Shown here piece after piece: positions 1 to 7,716 of a stretch of 64,000 nt of DNA. Under the pieces are notes generated by a model that had not been told where the DNA came from, ran no database searches, and saw only the letters and a program-made list of their open reading frames with translations. Within the stretch, counting starts at the first letter, position 1. Every line of letters begins with the position of its first letter. The stretch covers positions 27,339 to 91,338 of the forward strand of contig NZ_JACHEF010000010.1 of the NCBI RefSeq assembly GCF_014207355.1. The letters are read 5' to 3'. This DNA comes from Mesorhizobium sangaii (GTDB lineage: Bacteria > Pseudomonadota > Alphaproteobacteria > Rhizobiales > Rhizobiaceae). The translations under genes and the position numbers were made by a program.

Positions 1-696
1 CACTTCATCATGCAGCAAGGTCAGCTCTGCAACGATCCCTCCCAGTTCGGAGAGTTCGGCGCGACGCGGAATTGCATCCACGATCGCCCTAAAACGTCTC
101 CAGATGGCTCCCCAGTCCCCAGGAACGCCCTCCTCGATCGCCGCCTCGACAAGCTTATGGATGTCACGGCGATGGAGTGTGATCCGCTCCCGCATCAATT
201 TGAGCGCGCGGTTGTCGGCGCGAACCTGATCAGCTGCGTGCTGAAACTCCGCGGCTCGTGTCAGCAACGGCGCCAGCGAGAAGCCGAACGCTTCAACAAG
301 AGTCCCCCCCTGCCCCTTGCGAGCGAACCTCTTGCCATTGGGGCTATCGCGGCGGATGATCAGGCCGCAATTGACCAGCTCAGCCAGGTTCCTTCGTAGT
401 GTGGAATCGGCCATGCCGTGCGCGCGCAACGACAGCTGTGCGTTCGACGGAAAGACCATCAGGCCGTTTTCCTCGCTGATCTGGTCATCCGGGTAGAAGG
501 TCAACAGCCCACTCAGCACGGCCAGGGCGCGATCGCCCACGCCGACAATCGACTTCCCCTCACAGAGCCAACGATAGACCTGCCATTTCTGAACGAGCGA
601 TCCTTCCGGTATCTCCCGCGCTGCCGTGTTCGCTTGCACTAGCGCAAGCGTCATCGGCCGCCGCCCGAAGGGCGTTGTCGCGTACCCACTCTCCAT
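1..696 (-). CDS. repC: RepC plasmid replication initiator, 3' end outside window
   Basis: Replication initiator of a repABC plasmid; it binds an origin normally lying inside its own gene. The reverse strand reads open for 232 codons from ATG at 696 to the window edge, so the C-terminal part is missing. The product starts MESGYATTPFGRRPMTLA and contains RWLCEGKSIVGVGDRALAVL and LSLRAHGMADSTLRRNLAEL, typical RepC N-terminal winged-helix sequence. A good ribosome site (GAAAGGTGAGG) precedes the ATG. It is the last gene of repA-repB-repC and follows repB after 153 bp that carry the antisense RNA limiting its synthesis. The frame was read directly; family assignment is by recognition and is secure. 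Confidence 0.95.
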   Translation of the reverse strand, partial: MESGYATTPFGRRPMTLALVQANTAAREIPEGSLVQKWQVYRWLCEGKSIVGVGDRALAVLSGLLTFYPDDQISEENGLMVFPSNAQLSLRAHGMADSTLRRNLAELVNCGLIIRRDSPNGKRFARKGQGGTLVEAFGFSLAPLLTRAAEFQHAADQVRADNRALKLMRERITLHRRDIHKLVEAAIEEGVPGDWGAIWRRFRAIVDAIPRRAELSELGGIVAELTLLHDEV

Positions 697-754
697 TTCC
701 CTCACCTTTCAATCAGGCAAAAGAAATCTGCTCACCGAAACGGCGCCACGACTC

Positions 755-783
755 TTGACAGTGATTCGGGGAAATGCGATTCT
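755..783 (+). promoter_or_regulatory. Promoter of the repABC counter-transcribed RNA
   Basis: TTGACA (755-760), a 17-base spacer and GATTCT (778-783) form a strong sigma-70 type promoter reading against repB-repC. This is where repABC plasmids carry the promoter of their small antisense (incompatibility) RNA. Confidence 0.7.
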
Positions 784-789
784 CAGCTT

Positions 790-838
790 GCGACAGACGA
801 GAAGGGCTTCCGCGACGGTGACGTTCGGGGGCCTTTTT
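790..838 (+). ncRNA. Counter-transcribed RNA controlling repC (ctRNA)
   Basis: Antisense RNA of about 50 nt in the repB-repC gap, transcribed opposite to repC. Start is inferred about 7 bases after the -10 at 778-783; the end is a stem (GGCTTCCG at 805-812 with CGGGGGCC at 826-833, two G-U pairs) followed by a T-rich run at 834-844. In known repABC plasmids this RNA pairs with the repC leader and reduces RepC synthesis, setting copy number and incompatibility. Position, orientation and size match; exact ends are not determined. Confidence 0.7.
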
Positions 839-844
839 CTTTTG
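805..844 (+). terminator. Intrinsic terminator of the ctRNA
   Basis: An 8-bp stem (805-812 with 826-833) followed by TTTTTCTTTT. In the repB-repC transcript the same region can also fold, as expected of an attenuator-type control of repC. Confidence 0.65.
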
Positions 845-849
845 CGGTT

Positions 850-1836
850 TCAGTCTCCTGTTGCTGTCTTCTCCGACTTCCTGAACGCCTCATAAAGGTC
901 ACCCAGATTATCGGAAATCCACGTTCCAAAGCGGCTGCCATCCCTCTCCTTCACGGCGATCGTGACGGCCTTGCCTGCCTTCTTGACGCTGACGCTAATT
1001 AATTTGTCCTCGGGAGCCCAGGATCGTGCCTCGGACTTCACACTTGCCTTGCGAACCGCCTTCCCCTTCGCATTCAAGGCCGCTATTAACTTTTCGAAGC
1101 GTTCGTTGCTTTCCAACTCAACGAATTCTGGTTCTGACAAGATCGCATCAACCATTTCGGATTTCTTGCCCGCGAGCAGGGACAGCTCCACCCAGCGCTC
1201 ACGGCCGACAGACGCAGCTGATCCAATCCTGCCGATGACGGATGCAGGAATCCTGGTGACAACTGACACCATCTTCGAGACCGCAGCGGCGTTCGAGGCC
1301 AATGCCGACGAGATGACATCTCTGTCGTACCCTAAGTCCTCAAGGCGCTTTGCAAACATCGCCTTCTCAATGAAACTGAGATTTGCCCGAGCGGAATTCT
1401 CCTGACCCTGAGCAATGACATGGGTCTTGTCGTCGATCTCTTTGACGACCGCCCTCACCTTCCGCCCGAGTTCGCGGGCGACTCGGACTCGGCGATGGCC
1501 GAAAACGATCATGTAGCGGCCGTCGGAGCCCGGATGCGGGCGGACAAGTATGGGAGAATCCTGCCCCCTCTCCCGAATCGCTTCCAGCAGTTCTTGATAC
1601 TGTTCCTTGTCGTCGCCCATGCGGTCGGAAACGAACGAGCCGTCGACTGCGTCTGGATCGAGTTCGACCACATGCTCGCCTTCAAGATACGCATCCGCTT
1701 GCTTTGCCAACTCGTTGACCGAGCGGATCATGGATTTCGAAGCGCCGCGGATTGGATATGCTGCAGTGGAGGTGGACGACACCTGGTCGCCGGTCTCCGC
1801 TTCTACGAGGCCTGCAAGAAGATTCTTACGTGCCAT
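850..1836 (-). CDS. repB: RepB, ParB-family plasmid partition protein
   Basis: Centromere-binding partner of RepA. The 328-residue product starts MARKNLLAGL and contains the ParB box (about residues 110-120, MIVFGHRRVRVARELG) and a helix-turn-helix stretch around SFIEKAMFAKRLEDLGYDRDVISSAL, followed by a long C-terminal dimerisation part. Length is normal for RepB (about 320-350). A GGAGG-like site (ggaggtaaaat, minus strand) precedes ATG at 1836. It lies 71 bp after repA; the gap holds a parS-like palindrome that it may bind. Same operon as repA and repC. Confidence 0.95.
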   Translation of the reverse strand: MARKNLLAGLVEAETGDQVSSTSTAAYPIRGASKSMIRSVNELAKQADAYLEGEHVVELDPDAVDGSFVSDRMGDDKEQYQELLEAIRERGQDSPILVRPHPGSDGRYMIVFGHRRVRVARELGRKVRAVVKEIDDKTHVIAQGQENSARANLSFIEKAMFAKRLEDLGYDRDVISSALASNAAAVSKMVSVVTRIPASVIGRIGSAASVGRERWVELSLLAGKKSEMVDAILSEPEFVELESNERFEKLIAALNAKGKAVRKASVKSEARSWAPEDKLISVSVKKAGKAVTIAVKERDGSRFGTWISDNLGDLYEAFRKSEKTATGD

Positions 1837-1890
1837 ATTTTACCTCCAGATAGCGCATAGTCCGTTGAATGCGTTGGGGAAATATCTATT

Positions 1891-1906
1891 TTTGTCAGCG
1901 GACAAA
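1891..1906. promoter_or_regulatory. parS: parS-like palindrome between repA and repB
   Basis: TTTGTCAGCGGACAAA, a 16-base near-perfect palindrome centred on GC with TTT/AAA ends, lies directly after the repA stop. The described repABC parS pattern is GTT-N4-GC-N4-AAC; the spacing and GC centre agree and the outer bases differ slightly. A second copy lies upstream of repA at 3289-3304. Confidence 0.65.
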
Positions 1907-1907
1907 G

Positions 1908-3116
1908 TCAGCGCCCCCATGCTTCATGAATCAAAGCTGCGATTTCGCCGTTTACGACGTCCAGGGCTTCCATTGCCCGCTCGTATGTGGAGCGGGTCAT
2001 TGCATTCTTTTCGACTTCGTAGAGCGTCTGCTTGGTAATCCCCGCATCGGAAATCGCCGTTGATTTCAGCATCTGGTTCTTGAGAATGAATTCGCCGAAC
2101 AGCGTATGCAGGAATGCCACCATCTGCGCTTGCGGCTGATCCGTGGGTTCAAATCGAGTAACAAGATAGCGATACCACTCCAGATTCACCTCGGCACCCG
2201 CCGCCCTGATCGGCTCCAGGATGTTCCCGAGCATGAGCAGAAACTGGCCCATGCTCATCACATCGAGCATCTGCGGATGGATCGTGATCAAGACTGACGT
2301 CGCTGCGGTGAGTGCGGTGATCGTCAGGTAGCCGAGCTGCGGCGGACAATCGATAACTATGACATCGTAGCGATCGTCGACCTCCATCAATGCCTTCGAG
2401 ATGCGCGTGAAGAACGCCCTGCCCACATTCGAAGACTTGTCCGTCATAGCCAGAGGCGTGTCGTATTCGAATTCCTGCAGCTCCAGATTCGCAGGGACGA
2501 TATCCAGGCCTGGGAAATTCGTCGGCTTGATGATGTCCGAGAGAGCCACCTTCTGGTCGTCATAGCGAATCGCGTCATAAAGCGATTTCGTCTGGTCGAG
2601 TTCGGGCTGAAACCCATGCAACGAGGAAAGCGACGCCTGCGGATCGAGATCGACAGCTAGGACACGGTGCCCCGTAAGCGCTAGATATTGGGCGAGGTGG
2701 GCAGCGGTGGTGGTCTTACCGCTGCCCCCCTTGAAATTAACCACAGCTAAGATCTGAAGCTTCTCACTCGGTCGACGATGGGGAACATACATTCGGGCGT
2801 CCGACCGCCCGTGCTGGTCAAGATACTGGCGCAGCGCAAGCATCTGTTCAGCAGTGTACGACCGCCTGCCCGACGTCGAGGTCTCAGGTACCGGGCCCTT
2901 GCCTTCCAGATGCAGTTTCTTCAAATGGCTCTGGGAAACCCCCAGATACGTGGCGACCTCAGCCAGCGAGAACGAACGAAGATTCTTCTTGGCGTGCGGA
3001 GGGAAGCGCTGCATCGACAGTAAGTGCAACTTCTTCGATATCTGGTCGCCCTGCTCAAGAATGCTTTTCTCGAACAGCAGCGGGATTTTCCTGGGAACGG
3101 TTGAACTCACGTTCAT
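1908..3116 (-). CDS. repA: RepA, ParA-type partition ATPase
   Basis: First gene of repABC: Walker ATPase that segregates the plasmid with RepB and autorepresses the operon. 402 residues, normal for RepA. N-terminal helix-turn-helix (EVATYLGVSQSHLKKLHLEG), then the deviant Walker A motif VNFKGGSGKTTTAAHLAQYL (about residues 128-147), AVDLDPQASLS and YDVIVIDCPPQLGYLT (Walker B). The start at 3116 is the only sensible ATG; 170 bp upstream is a second copy of the parS-like palindrome, so RepA is flanked by two sites. Confidence 0.96.
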   Translation of the reverse strand: MNVSSTVPRKIPLLFEKSILEQGDQISKKLHLLSMQRFPPHAKKNLRSFSLAEVATYLGVSQSHLKKLHLEGKGPVPETSTSGRRSYTAEQMLALRQYLDQHGRSDARMYVPHRRPSEKLQILAVVNFKGGSGKTTTAAHLAQYLALTGHRVLAVDLDPQASLSSLHGFQPELDQTKSLYDAIRYDDQKVALSDIIKPTNFPGLDIVPANLELQEFEYDTPLAMTDKSSNVGRAFFTRISKALMEVDDRYDVIVIDCPPQLGYLTITALTAATSVLITIHPQMLDVMSMGQFLLMLGNILEPIRAAGAEVNLEWYRYLVTRFEPTDQPQAQMVAFLHTLFGEFILKNQMLKSTAISDAGITKQTLYEVEKNAMTRSTYERAMEALDVVNGEIAALIHEAWGR

Positions 3117-3288
3117 TCGATCGAGACTCTCTAAAAACGATTTTTAGCTTAAAGTCGCTACGCAAGCGTCATTATGTCCGATTCGCTCGATCCGACAAGA
3201 AGTTTAAAGTTAACAAAAGGTTAATGGTCGCAGCGTGAATTGCCGTGGCCTGATCCATGCGATTGAATATGCTACACAATTTGCCGAT

Positions 3289-3304
3289 TTTGTCAGCGGA
3301 CAAC
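3289..3304. promoter_or_regulatory. parS: parS-like palindrome upstream of repA
   Basis: TTTGTCAGCGGACAAC repeats 15 of the 16 bases of the site at 1891-1906. It sits between repA and the traI remnant, in the divergent control region. Confidence 0.6.
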
Positions 3305-3411
3305 TCTGCTGAATGAGCCGCAACAGCTTCTCCCGGCCGCCGGGCCAACAATGCTGAGTCTGGACGTTTCCAATCCTGCTCAATGGCAAACCCTTGCCAT
3401 GCCATTTAGGC

Positions 3412-3743
3412 ATGATCGAAAGCTCCCGCTTTTGTGTGGACACGGAACTCGGCTGCAAGAATGCGGCGAGAGGTATTCACAAGGCGACGATGGCCTTGTT
3501 CGCGGCGTCCTCGAATGGTCCCACGCCAATGGCTATTCGGAGGTCGCGACCGTTACCGACCTTCGCTTCGAAAGGACCCTTGGCAGGCCAGGGCTGCCGT
3601 TCAGCCGGCTTGGCACGCCGCATCCGATGGAAACCACCACGGCGATCGTCGGTATCATTCCCGCCACAATCGAGAACGTCCTTCGCGTTCGGCCCAAGGG
3701 CTACGAACCATTCTTCGTCGACCGCGCCCCGCTTGCAGCGTGA
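3412..3743 (+). pseudogene. traI: traI remnant (acyl-homoserine-lactone synthase), truncated and frameshifted
   Basis: Residue of the LuxI-type synthase that controls plasmid transfer in many repABC plasmids, located as usual divergently from repA. One frame gives SSRFCVDTELGCKNAARGIH; after a frameshift near 3490 another frame gives GVLEWSHANGYSEVATVTDL and RFERTLGRPGLPFSRLGTPH, ending RPKGYEPFFVDRAPLAA. These match the C-terminal half of TraI/LuxI proteins. The N-terminal half, with the conserved catalytic residues, is gone, so it cannot be functional. Confidence 0.8.
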
Positions 3744-3783
3744 GGATCGGCCATCACACATCGGATCCAGAAAACATCGCTTC

Positions 3784-4720
3784 ATGATGCGCACGTCGCA
3801 ATCACACCATCGCCTCGTCCGAAAGCTTCGTGAGGCCATGGGCAGTACGATCTGCAACACAGTCGATGATGCGCTCGTCGTCGAGATCATGCTCAATCCA
3901 GACGGTCAACTCTTTATCGAGCAGATCGGCGAGCCGATCACGCAGGCCGGAAAGTTGGCATCACAGGCGGCTGGAGACCATCATTGGCACGGTCGCATGC
4001 ACTGGGAACGGAAGTGAACCGCAACCGGCCGATCATCTCGGGCGAACTACCAATCGGCGGCCATCGTTTCGAGGGGCTGCTGTCGCCGGTGGTCGCAGCA
4101 CCGGTGTTTACGATCCGCAAGCGCGCCACCCAACTTTTCCAGCTCGACAGCTACGTGCCGGACAAGATCATGACCGAATACCAAGCGTCGGTGATCCGCA
4201 ATGCCGTCGAGAACCGCATGAACATCATCGTGTCAGCAGCAAGGCGACGGGCAAAGCCACGCTGACCAACGCCGTGATCGGCGAGATCGTCAGCCTGACG
4301 CCGGAACACAGACTCGTCATCCTCGAGGACACCGCAGAGATCCAATGTGCGGCTGAAAACGCGGTCGCCGTTCATACGACCGACGCGGTGGATATGAGCC
4401 AGACTGGTCAAATCCACCATACGTTTGAGGCCAGACCGGATTATTTGGCGAGGTTCACGATGGGGCAACACTCGCACTTGTCAAGGCTTGGAACACGGGC
4501 CATCCCGGCGGCATTGCCACGATCCACGCAAACAGCTCTCCTTCAGCGTTGACGCGCTTCGAGCAACTGACGGCTGACGTCAGCTCAAACCCGATGCCAG
4601 ACATCATGGCGAGGCGGTCAACATGGTCATCTCGATCGAACGCACGCCGAAGGGCCGCCGCGTTCGCGAGCTGATCGTCGTTGAAGGAATGGCCAATACC
4701 GCAACGAATCCTGTGGCAGC
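3784..4720 (+). pseudogene. trbB: trbB remnant (type IV conjugation ATPase), several frameshifts
   Basis: The reading moves through all frames but keeps TrbB landmarks in order: MGSTICNTVDDALVVEIMLN from frame 1, FEGLLSPVVAAPVFTIRKRA and LDSYVPDKIMTEYQASVIRN from frame 3, then LTNAVIGEIVSLTPEHRLVI and LEDTAEIQCAAENAV, then AWNTGHPGGIATIHANSS and VISIERTPKGRRVRELIVVE. The Walker A loop is damaged (KATGKATLT instead of GxxGxGKT). It follows traI, the standard traI-trb order. Non-functional. Confidence 0.85.
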
Positions 4721-4737
4721 GAAAAGCGGCAACGCGC

Positions 4738-4800
4738 GCCGGCACGATCGCAATGGCGGCCGTGGCGGCTTCTCCGCAGCCAGCGCAGGGCGAAATGATG
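4738..4800 (+). pseudogene. trbC: Possible trbC leader remnant
   Basis: Directly after trbB one frame reads RAGTIAMAAVAASPQPAQG, like the signal-peptide region of TrbC (small pilin-like protein), then loses similarity. Order after trbB supports it; too short to be certain. Confidence 0.4.
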
Positions 4801-4874
4801 ATGATGCATGGATCTGTGAGCCGCGCCAACCGGCCGTTTGCGTGGGGCAGCGAGTCGCTCCGGGCAGGGTGGGC

Positions 4875-5084
4875 TCATTCGTCGCCTGCGAGGCCATCGA
4901 ACGCCTCAAGCAGCGCGTCGACGATCGCTTGGCCGAGCGCCTGTGCTGTCTCGCCGATCTGGGCTTCGTTTGCGTTGCGGACGGCGGTGGCGAGTTCCGA
5001 GGCCTGATCGGTCAGGATCGCATTGGCCCGATCTATCGCCCATTGCGCGAAATCGTCCCGGCTGTCGATGATCCTGGTTTCCAT
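4875..5084 (-). CDS. Small acidic hypothetical protein
   Basis: A 69-residue helical, acidic product (METRIIDSRDDFAQWAIDRA ... LLEAFDGLAGDE). I chose ATG at 5084 over the TTG at 5087 because GGAG lies 9 bases upstream. An inverted repeat (5114-5131) precedes it. I do not recognise the family. It runs opposite to the trb ruins and toward nothing intact. Codon pattern and clean start suggest a real gene. Confidence 0.5.
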   Translation of the reverse strand: METRIIDSRDDFAQWAIDRANAILTDQASELATAVRNANEAQIGETAQALGQAIVDALLEAFDGLAGDE

Positions 5085-5113
5085 CAATGCGAGCTCCCGC
5101 GTTTAGCATTTGT

Positions 5114-5131
5114 TTAGCCTATTTGGGCTAA
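5114..5131. promoter_or_regulatory. Inverted repeat upstream of the small acidic ORF
   Basis: TTAGCC (5114-5119) and GGCTAA (5126-5131) separated by 6 bases. No T-run follows, so an operator is more likely than a terminator. Function unknown. Confidence 0.3.
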
Positions 5132-5133
5132 GA

Positions 5134-5468
5134 TCAAGGTGCGCGATGAGTACTGCGTTCGCGCCACAACACTCCTCGAACCTTGCAGCGTCTGGCATCG
5201 CGGGCAAGCCTCCGCCTCAGTGGAGGCCACCTCGGCGGGCATGCCGTGTGCCCACATCCTTCTGGCGTTTGACGGGACCCCACAGGTGATGCGCGACGAA
5301 CATTATTAAAAGCGGCTCCGGCGCTGGCCAGGAGAGAGAACAACCCACGGCGGCCTTGCAGCAGGCAACGAGGTAGGCGAGGTCGGAGGCAAGCGCGCAC
5401 TGTGTTGTCGCGGATACCTTCCTTGGTGACGCAGCGCCTCGAAGCGCTAGGTTGAAATTTCGAACCAC
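5134..5468 (-). pseudogene. Integrase N-terminal fragment (tyrosine recombinase family)
   Basis: The reverse strand gives ALASDLAYLVACCKAAVG, then LSWPAPEPLLIMFVAHHLWG and a basic tail, matching the core-binding N-terminal domain of rhizobial site-specific integrases (DLAYLEAWC...WPAPEALLLKFVAHHLWD in relatives). A frameshift near 5220 ends the similarity and no catalytic domain follows. It lies just beyond the end of the complete recombinase gene and is a different family member. Confidence 0.55.
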
Positions 5469-5511
5469 GGTTCCACCTTACGGCTTCAAACGGGGGAAGG
5501 GGAGGGGCTTT

Positions 5512-6645
5512 TCAGAGCCCTGTCGCCTTGGTCAGGTTGGTCCGGAATCTGTCGCGTCGCCGTTGACATTTGCGGGTCATCTCGGTCAAGGCATGGCCGA
5601 ACTGCTTCTGCACGTACCGCTCCTCGATGTCGGCCGAGGAGGCAAGCCCGGCGCGCAGCGAGTGTCCGGCGAACAGCAGCGCGCGCTCCCCTTCGGGAAG
5701 ATCGGCGCGGACGCCGGCGGCGAGCGCAGTCTGCTTGACCAGGCGAACCACATGCTTGTCGGAGAGCCGCTCGACATCGACGGTCTTGTTGTCACGAAAA
5801 ATGCGGCGGAAGAGGGGGCCTCTGGCGATGCGGCCCAGCTGGATCCAGGTCTCCAGCGCGACGACGGGGCAGGAGAGGTCGCTGGAGCCACGGCCGACCT
5901 CAACCTCGCGGCAGCCGGTCTTTCCCCTGAGCGTGACGAGCACGCCCTTGTCCGGAAAGATTTCGATCCAGCCGGCGCCGTCGCTGTGGTCGTCGCGCAC
6001 GACGTCTAGACCGACGATCTCGGAGCGGCGCAGGCCACCGGCGAAGCCGAGCAGCAGGATGGCGCGGTCCCGGAGGCCGCGCAGGTCATGGCCGAGCGTC
6101 GCAATCATGGCGATGAGATCGTCGCCGAGCACGGCTTCCTTCTGCCGCGGCGGCTTTGCGTGTTTTCTGCGGATGCCGGCGAGGACCGTGGCGATGTGGC
6201 GGTCGGAGCGATTCATTGGCACGCCGCGCTGGGTAAAGTTCCAGGCAAGGCCGGACAGCCGCCGCTCGATCGTCGCGACGGAGAGCGATGACAGGCCGCG
6301 TTTCGGATCACCGGCGGCGGTTCCTGTGGCACAGGCGCTGATATAGAGGCCGATGATTTGGCTCGAAGGCGGCAGCGAATCGAACCCTTCCCGGCGGCAC
6401 CAGGAGGCAAAATGCCGCCAGTCCTTAGCGTAGGCATTTTGAGTGTTATCGGAACTGGCGGCCTTGGCGTAGGCCGTCGCGGTCTCGGCGAGGGCTTCCA
6501 AGCGAGCCGGGGGCGGCGCGGCGCCCATGTCCATCACCAAGTCGACGAGATCCGGCATCTCGCCATCGAGGTGGTCGACGGGCGGGAGGTCGGTTTTGGC
6601 GGGTTTCGATGGGGGATCTTCCATGATTTGGCAGGCTAGCGGCAT
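5512..6645 (-). CDS. Tyrosine recombinase with the expected catalytic Tyr read as Cys
   Basis: Site-specific recombinase of 377 residues. N-terminal SAM-like domain (about 45-150, NAYAKDWRHFASWCRREGF), then the catalytic domain with Arg in LLGFAGGLRRSEIVGLD, the H-x-x-R box in FAGHSLRAGLASSA and QFGHALTEMTRK. Where relatives have R-Y-Q-R-R-R-D-R-F the sequence here is K-C-Q-R-R-R-D-R-F: codon TGT, one base from TAT, at about 5560. If correct, DNA strand cleavage should be lost. The start could be 6645 or 6624 (MEDPPSK). A long inverted repeat touches the start, and the divergent DUF1403 and ScpB-like genes form a recurrent rhizobial module with it. An older integrase fragment lies downstream. 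Confidence 0.88.
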   Translation of the reverse strand: MPLACQIMEDPPSKPAKTDLPPVDHLDGEMPDLVDLVMDMGAAPPPARLEALAETATAYAKAASSDNTQNAYAKDWRHFASWCRREGFDSLPPSSQIIGLYISACATGTAAGDPKRGLSSLSVATIERRLSGLAWNFTQRGVPMNRSDRHIATVLAGIRRKHAKPPRQKEAVLGDDLIAMIATLGHDLRGLRDRAILLLGFAGGLRRSEIVGLDVVRDDHSDGAGWIEIFPDKGVLVTLRGKTGCREVEVGRGSSDLSCPVVALETWIQLGRIARGPLFRRIFRDNKTVDVERLSDKHVVRLVKQTALAAGVRADLPEGERALLFAGHSLRAGLASSADIEERYVQKQFGHALTEMTRKCQRRRDRFRTNLTKATGL

Positions 6646-6674
6646 ATGTCCGATAAGGCAAGATTACCGGACAT
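6646..6674. promoter_or_regulatory. Inverted repeat between recombinase and DUF1403 gene
   Basis: ATGTCCGATAA (6646-6656) and TTACCGGACAT (6664-6674), 10 of 11 bases complementary with a 7-base spacer, immediately before the recombinase start and 77 bp before the divergent gene. Candidate operator or recombination site. Its TGTCCG arms recur in the palindrome at 9214-9231. Confidence 0.5.
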
Positions 6675-6751
6675 GATTGGCCTGCGACGCCCGGTGCGTT
6701 TTAATGCGTTGCAGATGGTATAAAGCGCACGCCTCATTTATCCTTGTCGCC

Positions 6752-7714
6752 ATGATTCGCGCCGACCCGTTGCCCGCTGTCTCGCCCCTTCTGCCCCGCG
6801 TGCCGGCCTGGGCGCTGCCGGACGGGCCGGTCGAACACCAACCCGACGCCGCGTTCTATGCCGGCGCGGCGTTGACTTCGCTCGATCAGCTGGTGCGTAG
6901 TGATCCCCCTTGGGCCGGCGCCTGGCGCCAGCGGCTGGCGCTCAAATCCGCGGTTGCCGCAGTGCGCCTGGCCGCCCGCGGCGAGGACGAGGCGGCCCTG
7001 CGCGATGTCTGGCACCTGCGCCAGCCCGGCGCCGATCCCGGACCTGCCGGCACAATTTTGGACGCGTGGCGACGACTCGCTTCGCAGCCACCAGTGATCG
7101 ATGGCGAGAGGCTGGTCAAAGTGATGGAACTGCTCGGCCTGCGCTGGGATGACGCCTTCGCCGATCTGCCTGGGATGATCAGAGACATGCTCGGCGAGCG
7201 CCGGCCGGCGCCGTTCGCCGCCGCGGCAATCGCCAGTCACGTTATTGCGCTGTCGCCGGGTTCGGAGGTGCTGGCCTGGTGGCTCGCCGACCTGGTGGTG
7301 GCGCAAAAGCTGCGCTGGCCACGGCCGGTGCCGCTGCTGATGGCCCAGGCTTTTGCGCCGGCATTGCGCTCCCAAGGGACGCGCGCGGCAGCGACAAAAA
7401 TCCGGCCTGGTGAGCAAAAAGAATTCGAGCGCGCGGTGTGCCTGGCGGTGGCGCAAGGCGCCGCTGAGGCCTGCCGGTTGGGGACTGAGCTCGGCAGGCG
7501 CGCAGGTCGGTTGATGGCGGTAGCGCCAAAGCTGCGCGCCAAGGGCGCCGGCGAGGTGATTTTCTTGCTCCTCAATGAAGACGCCGTCTCAGGATCGCTG
7601 GCAACAAAAAACCTGTCGCGCTTTGGGGCACGCCGCCTGTTCGAGCGGCTGCAGAAGTTCGAGGCGGTGCGCGAGCTCTCCGGCCGCCCGACCTTCCGGC
7701 TGTTCGGGCTGTAG
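6752..7714 (+). CDS. DUF1403 family protein
   Basis: A 320-residue protein of unknown biochemical role found on rhizobial plasmids and symbiosis islands. I chose ATG at 6752 (MIRADPLPAVSPLLPRVPAW) because that is where family members begin; the frame stays open upstream to 6677. TATAA at 6719 may be part of a promoter. Alanine- and arginine-rich, no signal peptide or membrane segment. Its TAG stop overlaps a GTG and sits 2 bases before the ATG of the ScpB-like gene, so the two are translationally coupled. Divergent from the recombinase. Name by recognition; function unknown. Confidence 0.8.
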   Translation: MIRADPLPAVSPLLPRVPAWALPDGPVEHQPDAAFYAGAALTSLDQLVRSDPPWAGAWRQRLALKSAVAAVRLAARGEDEAALRDVWHLRQPGADPGPAGTILDAWRRLASQPPVIDGERLVKVMELLGLRWDDAFADLPGMIRDMLGERRPAPFAAAAIASHVIALSPGSEVLAWWLADLVVAQKLRWPRPVPLLMAQAFAPALRSQGTRAAATKIRPGEQKEFERAVCLAVAQGAAEACRLGTELGRRAGRLMAVAPKLRAKGAGEVIFLLLNEDAVSGSLATKNLSRFGARRLFERLQKFEAVRELSGRPTFRLFGL

Positions 7715-7716
7715 TG

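Noticed and set aside
1420..2063. Long forward-strand open frames over repA and repB
   Set aside because: They are antisense shadows in GC-rich sequence, without ribosome sites or family motifs.
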